Assembly: GCA_046757925.1 (NCBI GenBank)
Contig: JBHHZE010000062.1
Span: 1-17,192, forward strand
Direction: 5' to 3'
DNA from: JAZDCZ01 sp046757925
GTDB lineage: Bacteria; Gemmatimonadota; Gemmatimonadetes; Gemmatimonadales; GWC2-71-9
DNA length: 17,192 bases
In this document: positions 6,703 through 13,496 of the stretch, piece after piece
Position numbering within the stretch: position 1 is the stretch's first letter
How the letters are laid out: each line of letters begins with the position of its first letter
Program-made: the position numbers and the translations under genes
The notes under the pieces: model-generated
Seen by the model: the letters and a program-made list of their open reading frames with translations, nothing else
What the model was told of the DNA's origin: nothing
The model's database searches: none

Positions 6703-9667
6703 TCGATCGCTGTACCAAGGCGTCTGCCAGCACGCGGGCAACGTGCATGGACTTCCGCCCGGCTCCATCTTCAATCTGATGACGGCAGCTCGTGCCGTTC
6801 GCCACGATCCACGCACCGGGATCGGCTTCTCGGATCGCAGGCAATAGATCCAGCTCGGCCATCTTCATCGAAAGATCATAGTGCTCGCTCTCGTACCCGA
6901 ACGAACCCGCCATCCCACAACATCCCGACTCGATCACCTCGACGTCGACGCCGGGAATCCAACGCAGGACTTGCTCCAGCGAGGCCATCGTCCCGACCGC
7001 CTTCTGATGACAGTGACCATGCACCTTGACTTCGTGGCACGGCAGAGCCCCGAGGTCGAGTTGCAAAGAACCCGCAACCCGTTCGTCTACGAGAAATTCC
7101 TCCAGCATGAACGCTCGTTGAGCCAGCGCCCGAGCGTCGGCGCCCGGCACGAGTGCGGTGAACTCATCTCTCAACGTCAAGAGACACGACGGTTCCAATC
7201 CGACGATAGCGACTCCGCGTTCCACGTACGGTTGGAGAGCGCGGATGGTACGGCGTGCCTCGAAGCGAGCCTCCTCCACCATTCCGACACTGAGAAATGT
7301 GCGACCGCAACAGAGGGGACGATGCGTATCGGTCGCTGTTGGTACGACCGGCGAGTAGCCGGCCACACGCAGTACCGACATGGCAGCGCGCAGGTTGTCG
7401 GGCTCGAAATATGTGTTGAACGTGTCCGGGAGTAGTACGACTTCGTTCGCTTCGGTTGACACGCGGTCATCCGCTCGGAAGAAGTCGCGTCGCCAGCGAG
7501 GCAACGTTCGGCGTGCGGACAACTCGAGAAACCGCTCACCAAGTGCCGCCAAAAACGGGCTGTGATTGCGCAGGTTTGACAGCGACGGCACTCGCGCGGC
7601 CCAGGGCGCGTAGCGCGGCAGGTACGCGACCGCGCGATCCCTCAATCTAGATCCGTGGCGTTGGCGATATCGATGCAGAAACTCGATTTTCATGCGCGCC
7701 ATGTCCACACCGGTGGGACATTCCCGTCTGCACGCTTTGCATCCGATACAGAGATCCATTGTGTCGTACATGTCTTGCGACGCAAGCGCGTCGGGGCCGA
7801 GTTGGTCGGTCAGGGCGAGACGCAGCGTGTTGGCGCGCCCTCTGGTCACGTGCCGCTCGTCGGCCGTGACCCGGTAGGAGGGGCACATAACTCCGGGAGC
7901 CGCTCGCAAACAAGTTCCGTTATTGTTGCACATCTCTACCGCGCCCAGCAGGCCATCCCACTCGGACCAATCCAGGGCGGCCTCGTCAATTCCCCCGGTT
8001 CCATAGTCGGGCCCGTAGCGAAAGAGAGAACGGTCGTCCATCCGATACGGACTCACTATCTTGCCGGGGTTGAACAGTCCATCCGGATCGAAGGCCCGTT
8101 TGATCTCTTCAAACGCGGCTACCAATCGGTCGCCCAACATCGGCCGCAAAAACTCCGACCGCACGATTCCATCACCGTGCTCGCCCGAGTGCGATCCCTT
8201 GAACTCCCGAACGATATCGTGCACTTCCTCCGCGATCGCCCGCATTACTGCAATGTCGTCGGGATCCTTGAGATTGAGGGCCGGCCTCACGTGGAGGCAG
8301 CCCACCGACGCGTGTGCATACCACGTTGCCGTGACTCCGTGCCTGCCGAATACATCGGTTAGTCTGGCGTTGTATTCTGCCAACTTGTCGAGCGGTACGG
8401 CGCAGTCCTCGATGAACGAGACCGGTTTGCGATCTCCCCTCATGGACATAACGATGTTGAGACCGGCTCGCCTCACCGACCAGATTGCCTCTTGCAGCTG
8501 CGGCTCCACCGCCCGGACTACGGCGTCGGTAAACCCCTGGCTCTGCATGAGATCGTCGAGTCGTGCGAGTTGTCTGGTCTCTTCGTGCGACTCATGCTCG
8601 GCGAACTCCACGAGTAGCAGCGCGGAGGGTTTGCCCGCGACGAAGCGCGCGAGCGAAGAACGAAATGCGGTGTTGTCGCTTGCGAGCGCGAGCAATGTAC
8701 CATCGACCAACTCGACTGCTGAAGGACCCAGCTCAACGATCTGTCTGACGGCATCCATCGCAGTGGCAATGGTGGGGAAGTGGCAAACACCGAGCACCTT
8801 GTGGGGTGGAACGGGCTGTAGTTCCAACACGAACCTGGCAAAAAACCCAAGCGTGCCTTCGGATCCAACCAGGATGGCGGCCATGTTGCAGTCGTCCGAG
8901 TCCAACCTGTGCAAGTTGTATCCGGCAACGTGGCGCAACACTCGCGGAATGCGGCGCGCTATTTCGTCCCGCTCGCGCGCATACAGCGCGCGCAACCTGC
9001 CGACTAGTTCACTGCGCCTAACCGCGTCACCGCCGTTATCGTAGATGTCGGTAGGACGGCCGAACCGAACTGCACTTCCGTCAGCCAGAAGTACGTCGAT
9101 GCTCCGCACGTTATCGACCATGGTACCATAGCGAATGGACCGGGCACCCGCACTGTTGTTGCCTGCCATGCCACCGATCGTGGCACGACTGGCGGTGGCT
9201 ACATCTACCGGGAAAAAGAGACCGTGCGGTTGCAGTCTGGCGTTGAGTCGGTCGAGCACGGTGCCCGGCTCGACGGTCGCAGTACGATTGACCGGGTCCA
9301 CCGCGGCGACGCTGTTGAGATAGCGGGTCGTATCCAGGACCAACGCGCGACCAACCGCCTGTCCACCCTGGGATGTACCTGCACCTCGCGGTAGCACGGG
9401 CACCGCTTCTTCGCGCGCTATCTCCAGAACGGACGCGACGTCCTGAAGAGTCCTGGGGATCACGATCCCCACGGGTTCGATCTGGTAGATCGACGCATCC
9501 GAGCTATAGCGACCGCGGCTGAACCGATCGAACAGCACGTCACCCTCGATCTCCCGCCGGAGCCTGTTCGCTAGCGCGGAGTCGCCCACGCGGGTTTCGT
9601 TGTCAGGCACGTGAGCTTCGCATCTATCCCTATAGAGGTTCCGTTTGAGTACTCTGGGCCGTAACAT
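6695..9667 (-). CDS. FAD-linked and Fe-S D-2-hydroxyacid dehydrogenase (YdiJ-like), up to 990 aa
   Basis: This fusion oxidoreductase joins three parts. First is a PCMH-type FAD-binding domain (IVIPRTLQDV, PRGAGTSQGG at 93-102, ATIGGMAGNNSAG). Next is a FAD-oxidase C-terminal domain with SGEHGDG (494-500). Last is a GlpC/heterodisulfide-reductase-like iron-sulfur part. Cysteines 580, 586 and 595 (CNNNGTC...MCPSYR) and CIGCKACRRECP (640-651) bind clusters. CCG motifs occur at 786-788 and 916-918, with HGHCHQKAVG at 883-892. This architecture and length match E. coli YdiJ, a D-2-hydroxyglutarate dehydrogenase, and related D-lactate or glycolate dehydrogenases. It would oxidise a D-2-hydroxyacid to the 2-oxoacid, passing electrons to the respiratory chain. 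It is the first gene of the minus-strand operon. ATG 9667 and an internal GTG 9610 both lack a clear ribosome site; 9610 gives a more family-like N-terminus. Confidence 0.88.
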   Translation of the reverse strand: MLRPRVLKRNLYRDRCEAHVPDNETRVGDSALANRLRREIEGDVLFDRFSRGRYSSDASIYQIEPVGIVIPRTLQDVASVLEIAREEAVPVLPRGAGTSQGGQAVGRALVLDTTRYLNSVAAVDPVNRTATVEPGTVLDRLNARLQPHGLFFPVDVATASRATIGGMAGNNSAGARSIRYGTMVDNVRSIDVLLADGSAVRFGRPTDIYDNGGDAVRRSELVGRLRALYARERDEIARRIPRVLRHVAGYNLHRLDSDDCNMAAILVGSEGTLGFFARFVLELQPVPPHKVLGVCHFPTIATAMDAVRQIVELGPSAVELVDGTLLALASDNTAFRSSLARFVAGKPSALLLVEFAEHESHEETRQLARLDDLMQSQGFTDAVVRAVEPQLQEAIWSVRRAGLNIVMSMRGDRKPVSFIEDCAVPLDKLAEYNARLTDVFGRHGVTATWYAHASVGCLHVRPALNLKDPDDIAVMRAIAEEVHDIVREFKGSHSGEHGDGIVRSEFLRPMLGDRLVAAFEEIKRAFDPDGLFNPGKIVSPYRMDDRSLFRYGPDYGTGGIDEAALDWSEWDGLLGAVEMCNNNGTCLRAAPGVMCPSYRVTADERHVTRGRANTLRLALTDQLGPDALASQDMYDTMDLCIGCKACRRECPTGVDMARMKIEFLHRYRQRHGSRLRDRAVAYLPRYAPWAARVPSLSNLRNHSPFLAALGERFLELSARRTLPRWRRDFFRADDRVSTEANEVVLLPDTFNTYFEPDNLRAAMSVLRVAGYSPVVPTATDTHRPLCCGRTFLSVGMVEEARFEARRTIRALQPYVERGVAIVGLEPSCLLTLRDEFTALVPGADARALAQRAFMLEEFLVDERVAGSLQLDLGALPCHEVKVHGHCHQKAVGTMASLEQVLRWIPGVDVEVIESGCCGMAGSFGYESEHYDLSMKMAELDLLPAIREADPGAWIVANGTSCRHQIEDGAGRKSMHVARVLADALVQRSSV

Positions 9668-9721
9668 TGCTCGGGGAAAGTTCTTGCACCCAACTCAAGG
9701 TACCATTGCTTTTTCGAATGG

Positions 9722-9727
9722 AAAGGA
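9722..9727 (+). promoter_or_regulatory. Ribosome binding site deciding the aminotransferase GTG start
   Basis: AAAGGA lies 6 bases before the GTG at 9734. It supports that GTG over the out-of-frame GTG at 9729 and over any longer start. It is one of the clearest Shine-Dalgarno sequences in the window. The region between the divergent genes (9668-9733) must also hold their promoters, but no convincing -35/-10 pair was found. Confidence 0.7.
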
Positions 9728-9733
9728 CGTGAA

Positions 9734-10909
9734 GTGGGATCCCACACAGGATGGCACTTTCTACAGCTGCCCGGACCAACCAACATTCCGGACCGCGTTC
9801 TGCGCGCCATGGACCGGCCCACGATCGATCATCGGGGGCCGACCTTTGCCGCTCTCGCGCACAAAATAACGTCGGGCATACGGGAGATTTTCAAGACGAC
9901 AGGGAAGGTCGTGATCTATCCCGCCTCCGGAAGCGGTGGTTGGGAGGCGGCACTGGTCAACACCATGTCACCGGGCGACGGTGTCCTGTTGTTCGACCAC
10001 GGTTTTTTTTCGTCCCAGTGGCGCCACGTGGCGACACGACTGGGTCTCGACGTGGAATACGCCCCGGGGGACTGGCGCGTAGCCGTCGATCCCGGTTTGG
10101 TGGAAAACCTGCTGTCACAAGACCGTGACCGTCGGTTCAAGGCGGTGCTCGTGGTTCACAACGAGACCTCGACCGGTGTGACCAATCCCGTCGCGGCGAT
10201 CCGTAAGGCGATCGACGCCGCCGGCCATCCGGCACTGCTAATGGTAGATGTCGTTTCGTCCCTTGGCTCCATCGACTATCGGCACGACGAATGGGGTGTG
10301 GATGTCGCGGTTGCAGGTTCACAGAAGGGCCTCATGCTTCCACCTGGCCTGGGCTTGAATGCAATAAGCGACAAGGCGCTTGCCGCCTGTGAAAGTGCGG
10401 CACTTCCCAGGTCGTATTGGGACTGGAAGGAGATCCTCGAGTTCAACGAGGATGGATTTTTCCCCTATACCCCCGCCACGAACTTGCTGTTCGGTCTGAG
10501 AGAAGCACTGAAGATGTTCCAGGAGGAAGGGCTGGACAACGTGTTCGCAAGACACCACCGCCTTGCGGTTGCGGCCCGCAGTGCCGTCGAGGCCTGGGGT
10601 CTGGAGATCTTTGCCCGCAATCCCGCCGAGCGCAGCAACAGCATCACAGCGGTGCTGGTACCTGACGGATACGACGCCGACGACTTCCGCAGGGTCACCC
10701 TGGAGCGCTACGACATGTCCCTGGGTGGTGGATTGGGCAAGCTCAAGGGCAAGGTCTTTCGTATCGGACATCTGGGCCACGTCAACGAACTCATGTTGGC
10801 AGGTGCACTCTGCGGTGTCGAAATGGGACTGGCCGTGGCGGGCATACCGTTCTCGCGTGGCGGTATCGCGGCGGCGATGGATTGCCTCATGAGCGCCTCG
10901 AAAGAGTAG
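9734..10909 (+). CDS. Class V aminotransferase, serine/aspartate-glyoxylate type, 391 aa
   Basis: This is a PLP enzyme of the alanine/serine-glyoxylate aminotransferase family. It is predicted to move an amino group from serine, aspartate or a similar donor to glyoxylate or another 2-oxoacid. Recognisable blocks are FLQLPGPTNIPDRVLRAMDR, ASGSGGWEAALVNTMSPGD, VVHNETSTGV, VDVVSSLGSIDYRHDEWGVD with the PLP-ring Asp at about 172, and GSQKGLMLPPG with Schiff-base K198. PRSYWDW, FPYTPATNLL, MSLGGGLGKL and FRIGHLGHVNELML follow. The length is typical and no key residue is missing. The family includes SgaA of the serine cycle and BhcA of the beta-hydroxyaspartate cycle; none of BhcB, BhcC or BhcD is in the window. 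GTG 9734 is preceded by AAAGGA. It is the first gene of the plus operon, with DctP-1 starting 3 bases after its stop, so its substrate is probably linked to the imported compound. Confidence 0.88.
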   Translation: MGSHTGWHFLQLPGPTNIPDRVLRAMDRPTIDHRGPTFAALAHKITSGIREIFKTTGKVVIYPASGSGGWEAALVNTMSPGDGVLLFDHGFFSSQWRHVATRLGLDVEYAPGDWRVAVDPGLVENLLSQDRDRRFKAVLVVHNETSTGVTNPVAAIRKAIDAAGHPALLMVDVVSSLGSIDYRHDEWGVDVAVAGSQKGLMLPPGLGLNAISDKALAACESAALPRSYWDWKEILEFNEDGFFPYTPATNLLFGLREALKMFQEEGLDNVFARHHRLAVAARSAVEAWGLEIFARNPAERSNSITAVLVPDGYDADDFRRVTLERYDMSLGGGLGKLKGKVFRIGHLGHVNELMLAGALCGVEMGLAVAGIPFSRGGIAAAMDCLMSASKE

Positions 10910-10912
10910 CAC

Positions 10913-11926
10913 GTGGCATTCTCGGGTGCGCACAGCGCGGGAATTCCCCTCACAATCTGTCTCGTTGCAGGTGCGGGTTGCCAGGCCGGCAGTGGCCAAA
11001 CTCTCGAATTGAAACTCGCCCACTCAGGTGCCCCCGAGTCGCTTATCGCCATATCCGCGGAAGAGTTCGCCCGTAGGGCCAACGAGAGACTGGGAAAGCG
11101 GGCGACGGTAACCGTGTTCGGGTCGAGCCAACTCGGCGGGGACCAGGTCGTGCTTCAGAAGCTCAAGCTCGGGACCGTAGACATGTCGATACCGTCGACG
11201 GTCCTATCGTCGGTCATCGACGCGTTCGCCTTGTTTGAGATGCCCTACCTGGTTCGCGATCGTGAGCACATGAGGAGCATCGTGGATCAAGTCTTCTGGC
11301 CGTATCTGGAGCCCCGCGCCGAGACCCAGGGTTACAAGGTTCTGGCAGTCTGGGAGAACGGTTTCAGACACGTTACCAGCAATACGAGACCCATTGTCAC
11401 GCCCGCCGATCTCCGCGGGATCAAGCTCCGCACGCCCAAGAGTCCGTGGCGTATGAAACTGTTCCAGACGTTCGGCGCGAACCCTACGCCGTTGCCGTTC
11501 TCGGATGTGTTCATGGCGCTCAAGACCGGCGTAGTAGACGGGCAGGAGAATCCACTCACCAACATCGTAACCGCCAAGTTGTACGAGGTACAAAAGTATC
11601 TTTCACTTACCGGGCACATCTACAGCCCCGCGTATCTGACAGTGGGGCTCGAGCGATGGCAAGCTCTGCCGCAGGATGTGCGTGATATTCTCGAGCAGAC
11701 GGCGAGCGAAACCACGGAATTCGTCATGGATGCCGCCCGACGGATCGACGCGGAACTGCTCGAACGGCTAGAGCAGACGGGGATCCGCATAAACCGTCCG
11801 GACCGGGACGCCTTTCGGAACGCCAGCCAACCCGTGTACGACGAGTTTGGCTCTACCGTGGAAGGTGGGGCGGCAATCGTGGCCGCTGCGCTGGCCGCGG
11901 TTCGCGATTCTGCGGAGATACCTTAA
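10913..11926 (+). CDS. TRAP transporter solute-binding protein DctP-1, 337 aa
   Basis: This is an extracytoplasmic binding protein of the DctP family, which captures organic acids for a TRAP transporter. The N-terminus has a hydrophobic stretch ending in LVAGAGC (Cys23), a plausible but imperfect lipobox; basic residues are oddly absent before it. Family blocks are present: VFGSSQLGGD, LQKLKLGTVDMS, FEMPYLVRDREHM, VWENGFRHVTSN, GIKLRTP, FGANPTPLPFSDVFMALKTG and VVDGQENPL. R173 in GIKLRTP aligns with the Arg that clamps the substrate carboxylate in most DctP proteins, and R152 follows WENGF. GTG 10913 lies 3 bases after the aminotransferase stop. No QM pair directly follows, so it probably shares DctQM with DctP-2, to which well over half its residues are identical by eye. 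Confidence 0.9.
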   Translation: MAFSGAHSAGIPLTICLVAGAGCQAGSGQTLELKLAHSGAPESLIAISAEEFARRANERLGKRATVTVFGSSQLGGDQVVLQKLKLGTVDMSIPSTVLSSVIDAFALFEMPYLVRDREHMRSIVDQVFWPYLEPRAETQGYKVLAVWENGFRHVTSNTRPIVTPADLRGIKLRTPKSPWRMKLFQTFGANPTPLPFSDVFMALKTGVVDGQENPLTNIVTAKLYEVQKYLSLTGHIYSPAYLTVGLERWQALPQDVRDILEQTASETTEFVMDAARRIDAELLERLEQTGIRINRPDRDAFRNASQPVYDEFGSTVEGGAAIVAAALAAVRDSAEIP

Positions 11927-11964
11927 TATTAGTACCGAGGTTTGTGGTGACAACCAGCGCTCTT

Positions 11965-11970
11965 AGAGGA
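11965..11970 (+). promoter_or_regulatory. Ribosome binding site of the ferredoxin-fusion gene
   Basis: AGAGGA lies 8 bases before ATG 11979 and fixes that start. The 52-base gap after DctP-1 is one of the two longest inside the plus-strand operon. It holds only a weak short hairpin (TTGT-GGTG-ACAA, 11944-11955), too small to call a terminator. Confidence 0.65.
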
Positions 11971-11978
11971 CCTATTGA

Positions 11979-12812
11979 ATGCGCATCGATCCTAGAAAAT
12001 GTGTGGCGTGTGGCAACTGCGTCTCCGTTTGCCCAATGGAGGCGATCTTCATCAACCCCGCTACTAACCGGGCGACCGTGAACTCGGACGAGTGCGTGGA
12101 ATGCTATACGTGCTACCGGGGTATGAGTATGGAACGGCTGAGCCCGGTCGTTGTGCGAACCGTGCGTCGGCTCCTGGCCGTGTTTCGGCTCCGATTCGAT
12201 CCCGAACCCGACGTGTGTCCGACTTCGGCGATTGTACCGGACGAGTTGGAATGGCCGCGCACGGTGCGGCGCGCTTTCAGTGACGTTACGGCCAAGCACG
12301 AAAGTACGGGGATCCACGGGCGTGGAACCGAAGAGGTCAAGACGAACGACGTCACCAACAGAGTCGCAGTAGGTGACGTGGGTCTGACCGTCGAGCTCGG
12401 ACGGCCGGGCGTAGGCGTGTGGTTTAGGGATGTGCAACATGTGGCGCAGGCGCTGGCCCGGGGTGGAGTCCGCTTCGAGGACAAGAACCCCGTTACGTCG
12501 CTCATGGCAGATCCGTCGACCGGCAAACTCAACCCCGAAATACTCAACGAGAAGGTCATGTCCGTTATCATCGAGTTCGGGATCACAATGGATCGGGTTT
12601 CGGAGATTCTTGCACTGCTCAAGAACGTGGCCGGTGAGATCCCCACGACCATGGCGATCGGTATCGCAACCCGGTGCGACGAATTTGGCAATACGGAGCT
12701 CGATCGGATTCTGGCGGAGAACGGATATCACGCGCTGCGTGCCAAGACGAACATAGGACTCGGGCGGTCGGCCGTTCCTGCGGTCGCGCTGTCGAGCGAG
12801 GAGAACCGATGA
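11979..12812 (+). CDS. Dicluster-ferredoxin fusion protein of unknown function, 277 aa
   Basis: Residues 1-85 form a two-[4Fe-4S] ferredoxin-like domain: C8, C11, C14 and C18 (CVACGNCVSVCP), then C39, C42 and C45 (CVECYTC), with the final CP ligand at C80. The usual three-residue step before the last Cys is replaced by about 34 residues, an odd insertion. The remaining ~190 residues do not match an enzyme I can name. They contain GIHGRGTEEVKTNDVT (111-126), GLTVELGRPGVG (135-146), and a beta-alpha-beta stretch (VMSVIIEFGITMDRVSEIL) that might be an ACT/ferredoxin-like fold. I have an impression of similar unannotated proteins in anaerobes, with no known role. No signal peptide is seen, so it is cytoplasmic. 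Its TGA overlaps the ATG of the next gene (ATGA), so the two are translationally coupled and probably interact. Redox transfer or sensing is inference. Confidence 0.75.
   Translation: MRIDPRKCVACGNCVSVCPMEAIFINPATNRATVNSDECVECYTCYRGMSMERLSPVVVRTVRRLLAVFRLRFDPEPDVCPTSAIVPDELEWPRTVRRAFSDVTAKHESTGIHGRGTEEVKTNDVTNRVAVGDVGLTVELGRPGVGVWFRDVQHVAQALARGGVRFEDKNPVTSLMADPSTGKLNPEILNEKVMSVIIEFGITMDRVSEILALLKNVAGEIPTTMAIGIATRCDEFGNTELDRILAENGYHALRAKTNIGLGRSAVPAVALSSEENR
12798..12803 (+). promoter_or_regulatory. Ribosome binding site for the cysteine-rich protein
   Basis: GAGGAG lies 5 bases before ATG 12809, inside the end of the ferredoxin-fusion gene. It decides the start of the next gene, whose frame is open back to 12674 without any protein-like content upstream. 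Confidence 0.7.
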
Positions 12813-13483
12813 CGCATACACTGCACAGGGCGGGTAAGTACGAAGACCTGGAAAACGATTTCACCGTTTCGGTGATGCCGGCCAAGGGCTACAACGATGC
12901 CGATGCTGTGGAGAAGCAGAAGGCGTTCCTTGCCGCGGCGCTCAAGTACAATCCCGTGAACGTCGGGGATTCCACCAAGGGATCGGAGTACCGTCCTTCG
13001 AAGAACTTGAAGCCCACGGTGCACTGGCGTCGCGAGTCGTCACCGGATCCCGCCAAGGTGGTTGCCGAAGTGGACGGTCCCACCACCGCGTCCGCGGTGT
13101 TCGACAATTTCGAGTCAGTCAAGAACTTGGTGGCGGAACTCAAGGAACTGGATCTCGGGATTTCGGTCAACATAGCGTCGGTGCCCGACAAGGCGATCGA
13201 ATGCTGCAACGAGTGCGGTATAGCACGGCACAGCGTGGAGTATTCGCTGGGGTTTCAGGGCAGCACCGAGAAACTGCCCGACGACGATACTCTGCAACTG
13301 AGCAGCATGTGCGGGCACGGGATGGTGGCAGCGAGCCTCGTCAGGAAAATGCGGGACTGGGTCAAGACCGGCAGGCGGACTCCGCGGGGTGCCAGCAGGT
13401 ACATGGCGAGGTTCTGCGTCTGCGGCAGCTTCAATCCAGCGCGGGCGGAGAGGCTGCTGGAGCGTGCGGCTGCGGGCAAGTAG
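12809..13483 (+). CDS. Conserved-looking cysteine-rich protein of unknown function, 224 aa
   Basis: I do not recognise a named family. The protein is soluble, with no signal peptide or membrane segment. It starts MTHTLHRAGKYEDLENDF. The middle has a beta-alpha-beta look (VVAEVDGPTTASAVFDN, then LVAELKELDLGISVNIASV). Six cysteines cluster in the second half: C132, C133 and C136 in ECCNECG, C168 in SSMCGHGMV, and C203 and C205 in RFCVCGSFNPARA. The spacing suits binding of an Fe-S cluster or zinc, or a redox-active thiol pair. Charged, helix-rich segments lie between (VKTGRRTPRGASRYMA). ATG 12809 overlaps the upstream TGA in ATGA and has GAGGAG 5 bases before it, so it is made together with the ferredoxin-fusion protein and is its likely partner. 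A two-subunit redox enzyme, an electron-transfer module or a sensor are all possible. Confidence 0.7.
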   Translation: MTHTLHRAGKYEDLENDFTVSVMPAKGYNDADAVEKQKAFLAAALKYNPVNVGDSTKGSEYRPSKNLKPTVHWRRESSPDPAKVVAEVDGPTTASAVFDNFESVKNLVAELKELDLGISVNIASVPDKAIECCNECGIARHSVEYSLGFQGSTEKLPDDDTLQLSSMCGHGMVAASLVRKMRDWVKTGRRTPRGASRYMARFCVCGSFNPARAERLLERAAAGK

Positions 13484-13484
13484 C

Positions 13485-13489
13485 GGAGG
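13485..13489 (+). promoter_or_regulatory. Ribosome binding site of the serine hydrolase
   Basis: GGAGG lies 7 bases before GTG 13497, directly after the preceding stop (TAG 13481-13483). It supports the GTG start, which also places the signal peptide at the very N-terminus, over in-frame positions further upstream. Confidence 0.65.
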
Positions 13490-13496
13490 CGAAGTC

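Noticed and set aside
8061..9044. Plus-strand open frame of 327 codons
   Set aside because: It is antisense to the FAD domain of the YdiJ-like dehydrogenase; its Ser/Thr/Arg-rich composition is typical of a reverse-frame shadow.
9668..9733. Divergent promoter pair (TTGCAC at 9684-9689 as a -35)
   Set aside because: No acceptable -10 lies 16-18 bases downstream on the plus strand, and none pairs well on the minus strand. A promoter must exist here but cannot be placed from sequence alone.
11853..12821. Minus-strand open frame of 322 codons
   Set aside because: It is antisense to the ferredoxin-fusion gene, whose cysteine motifs and ribosome site are clear; the reverse translation is Arg/His-rich with no motif.
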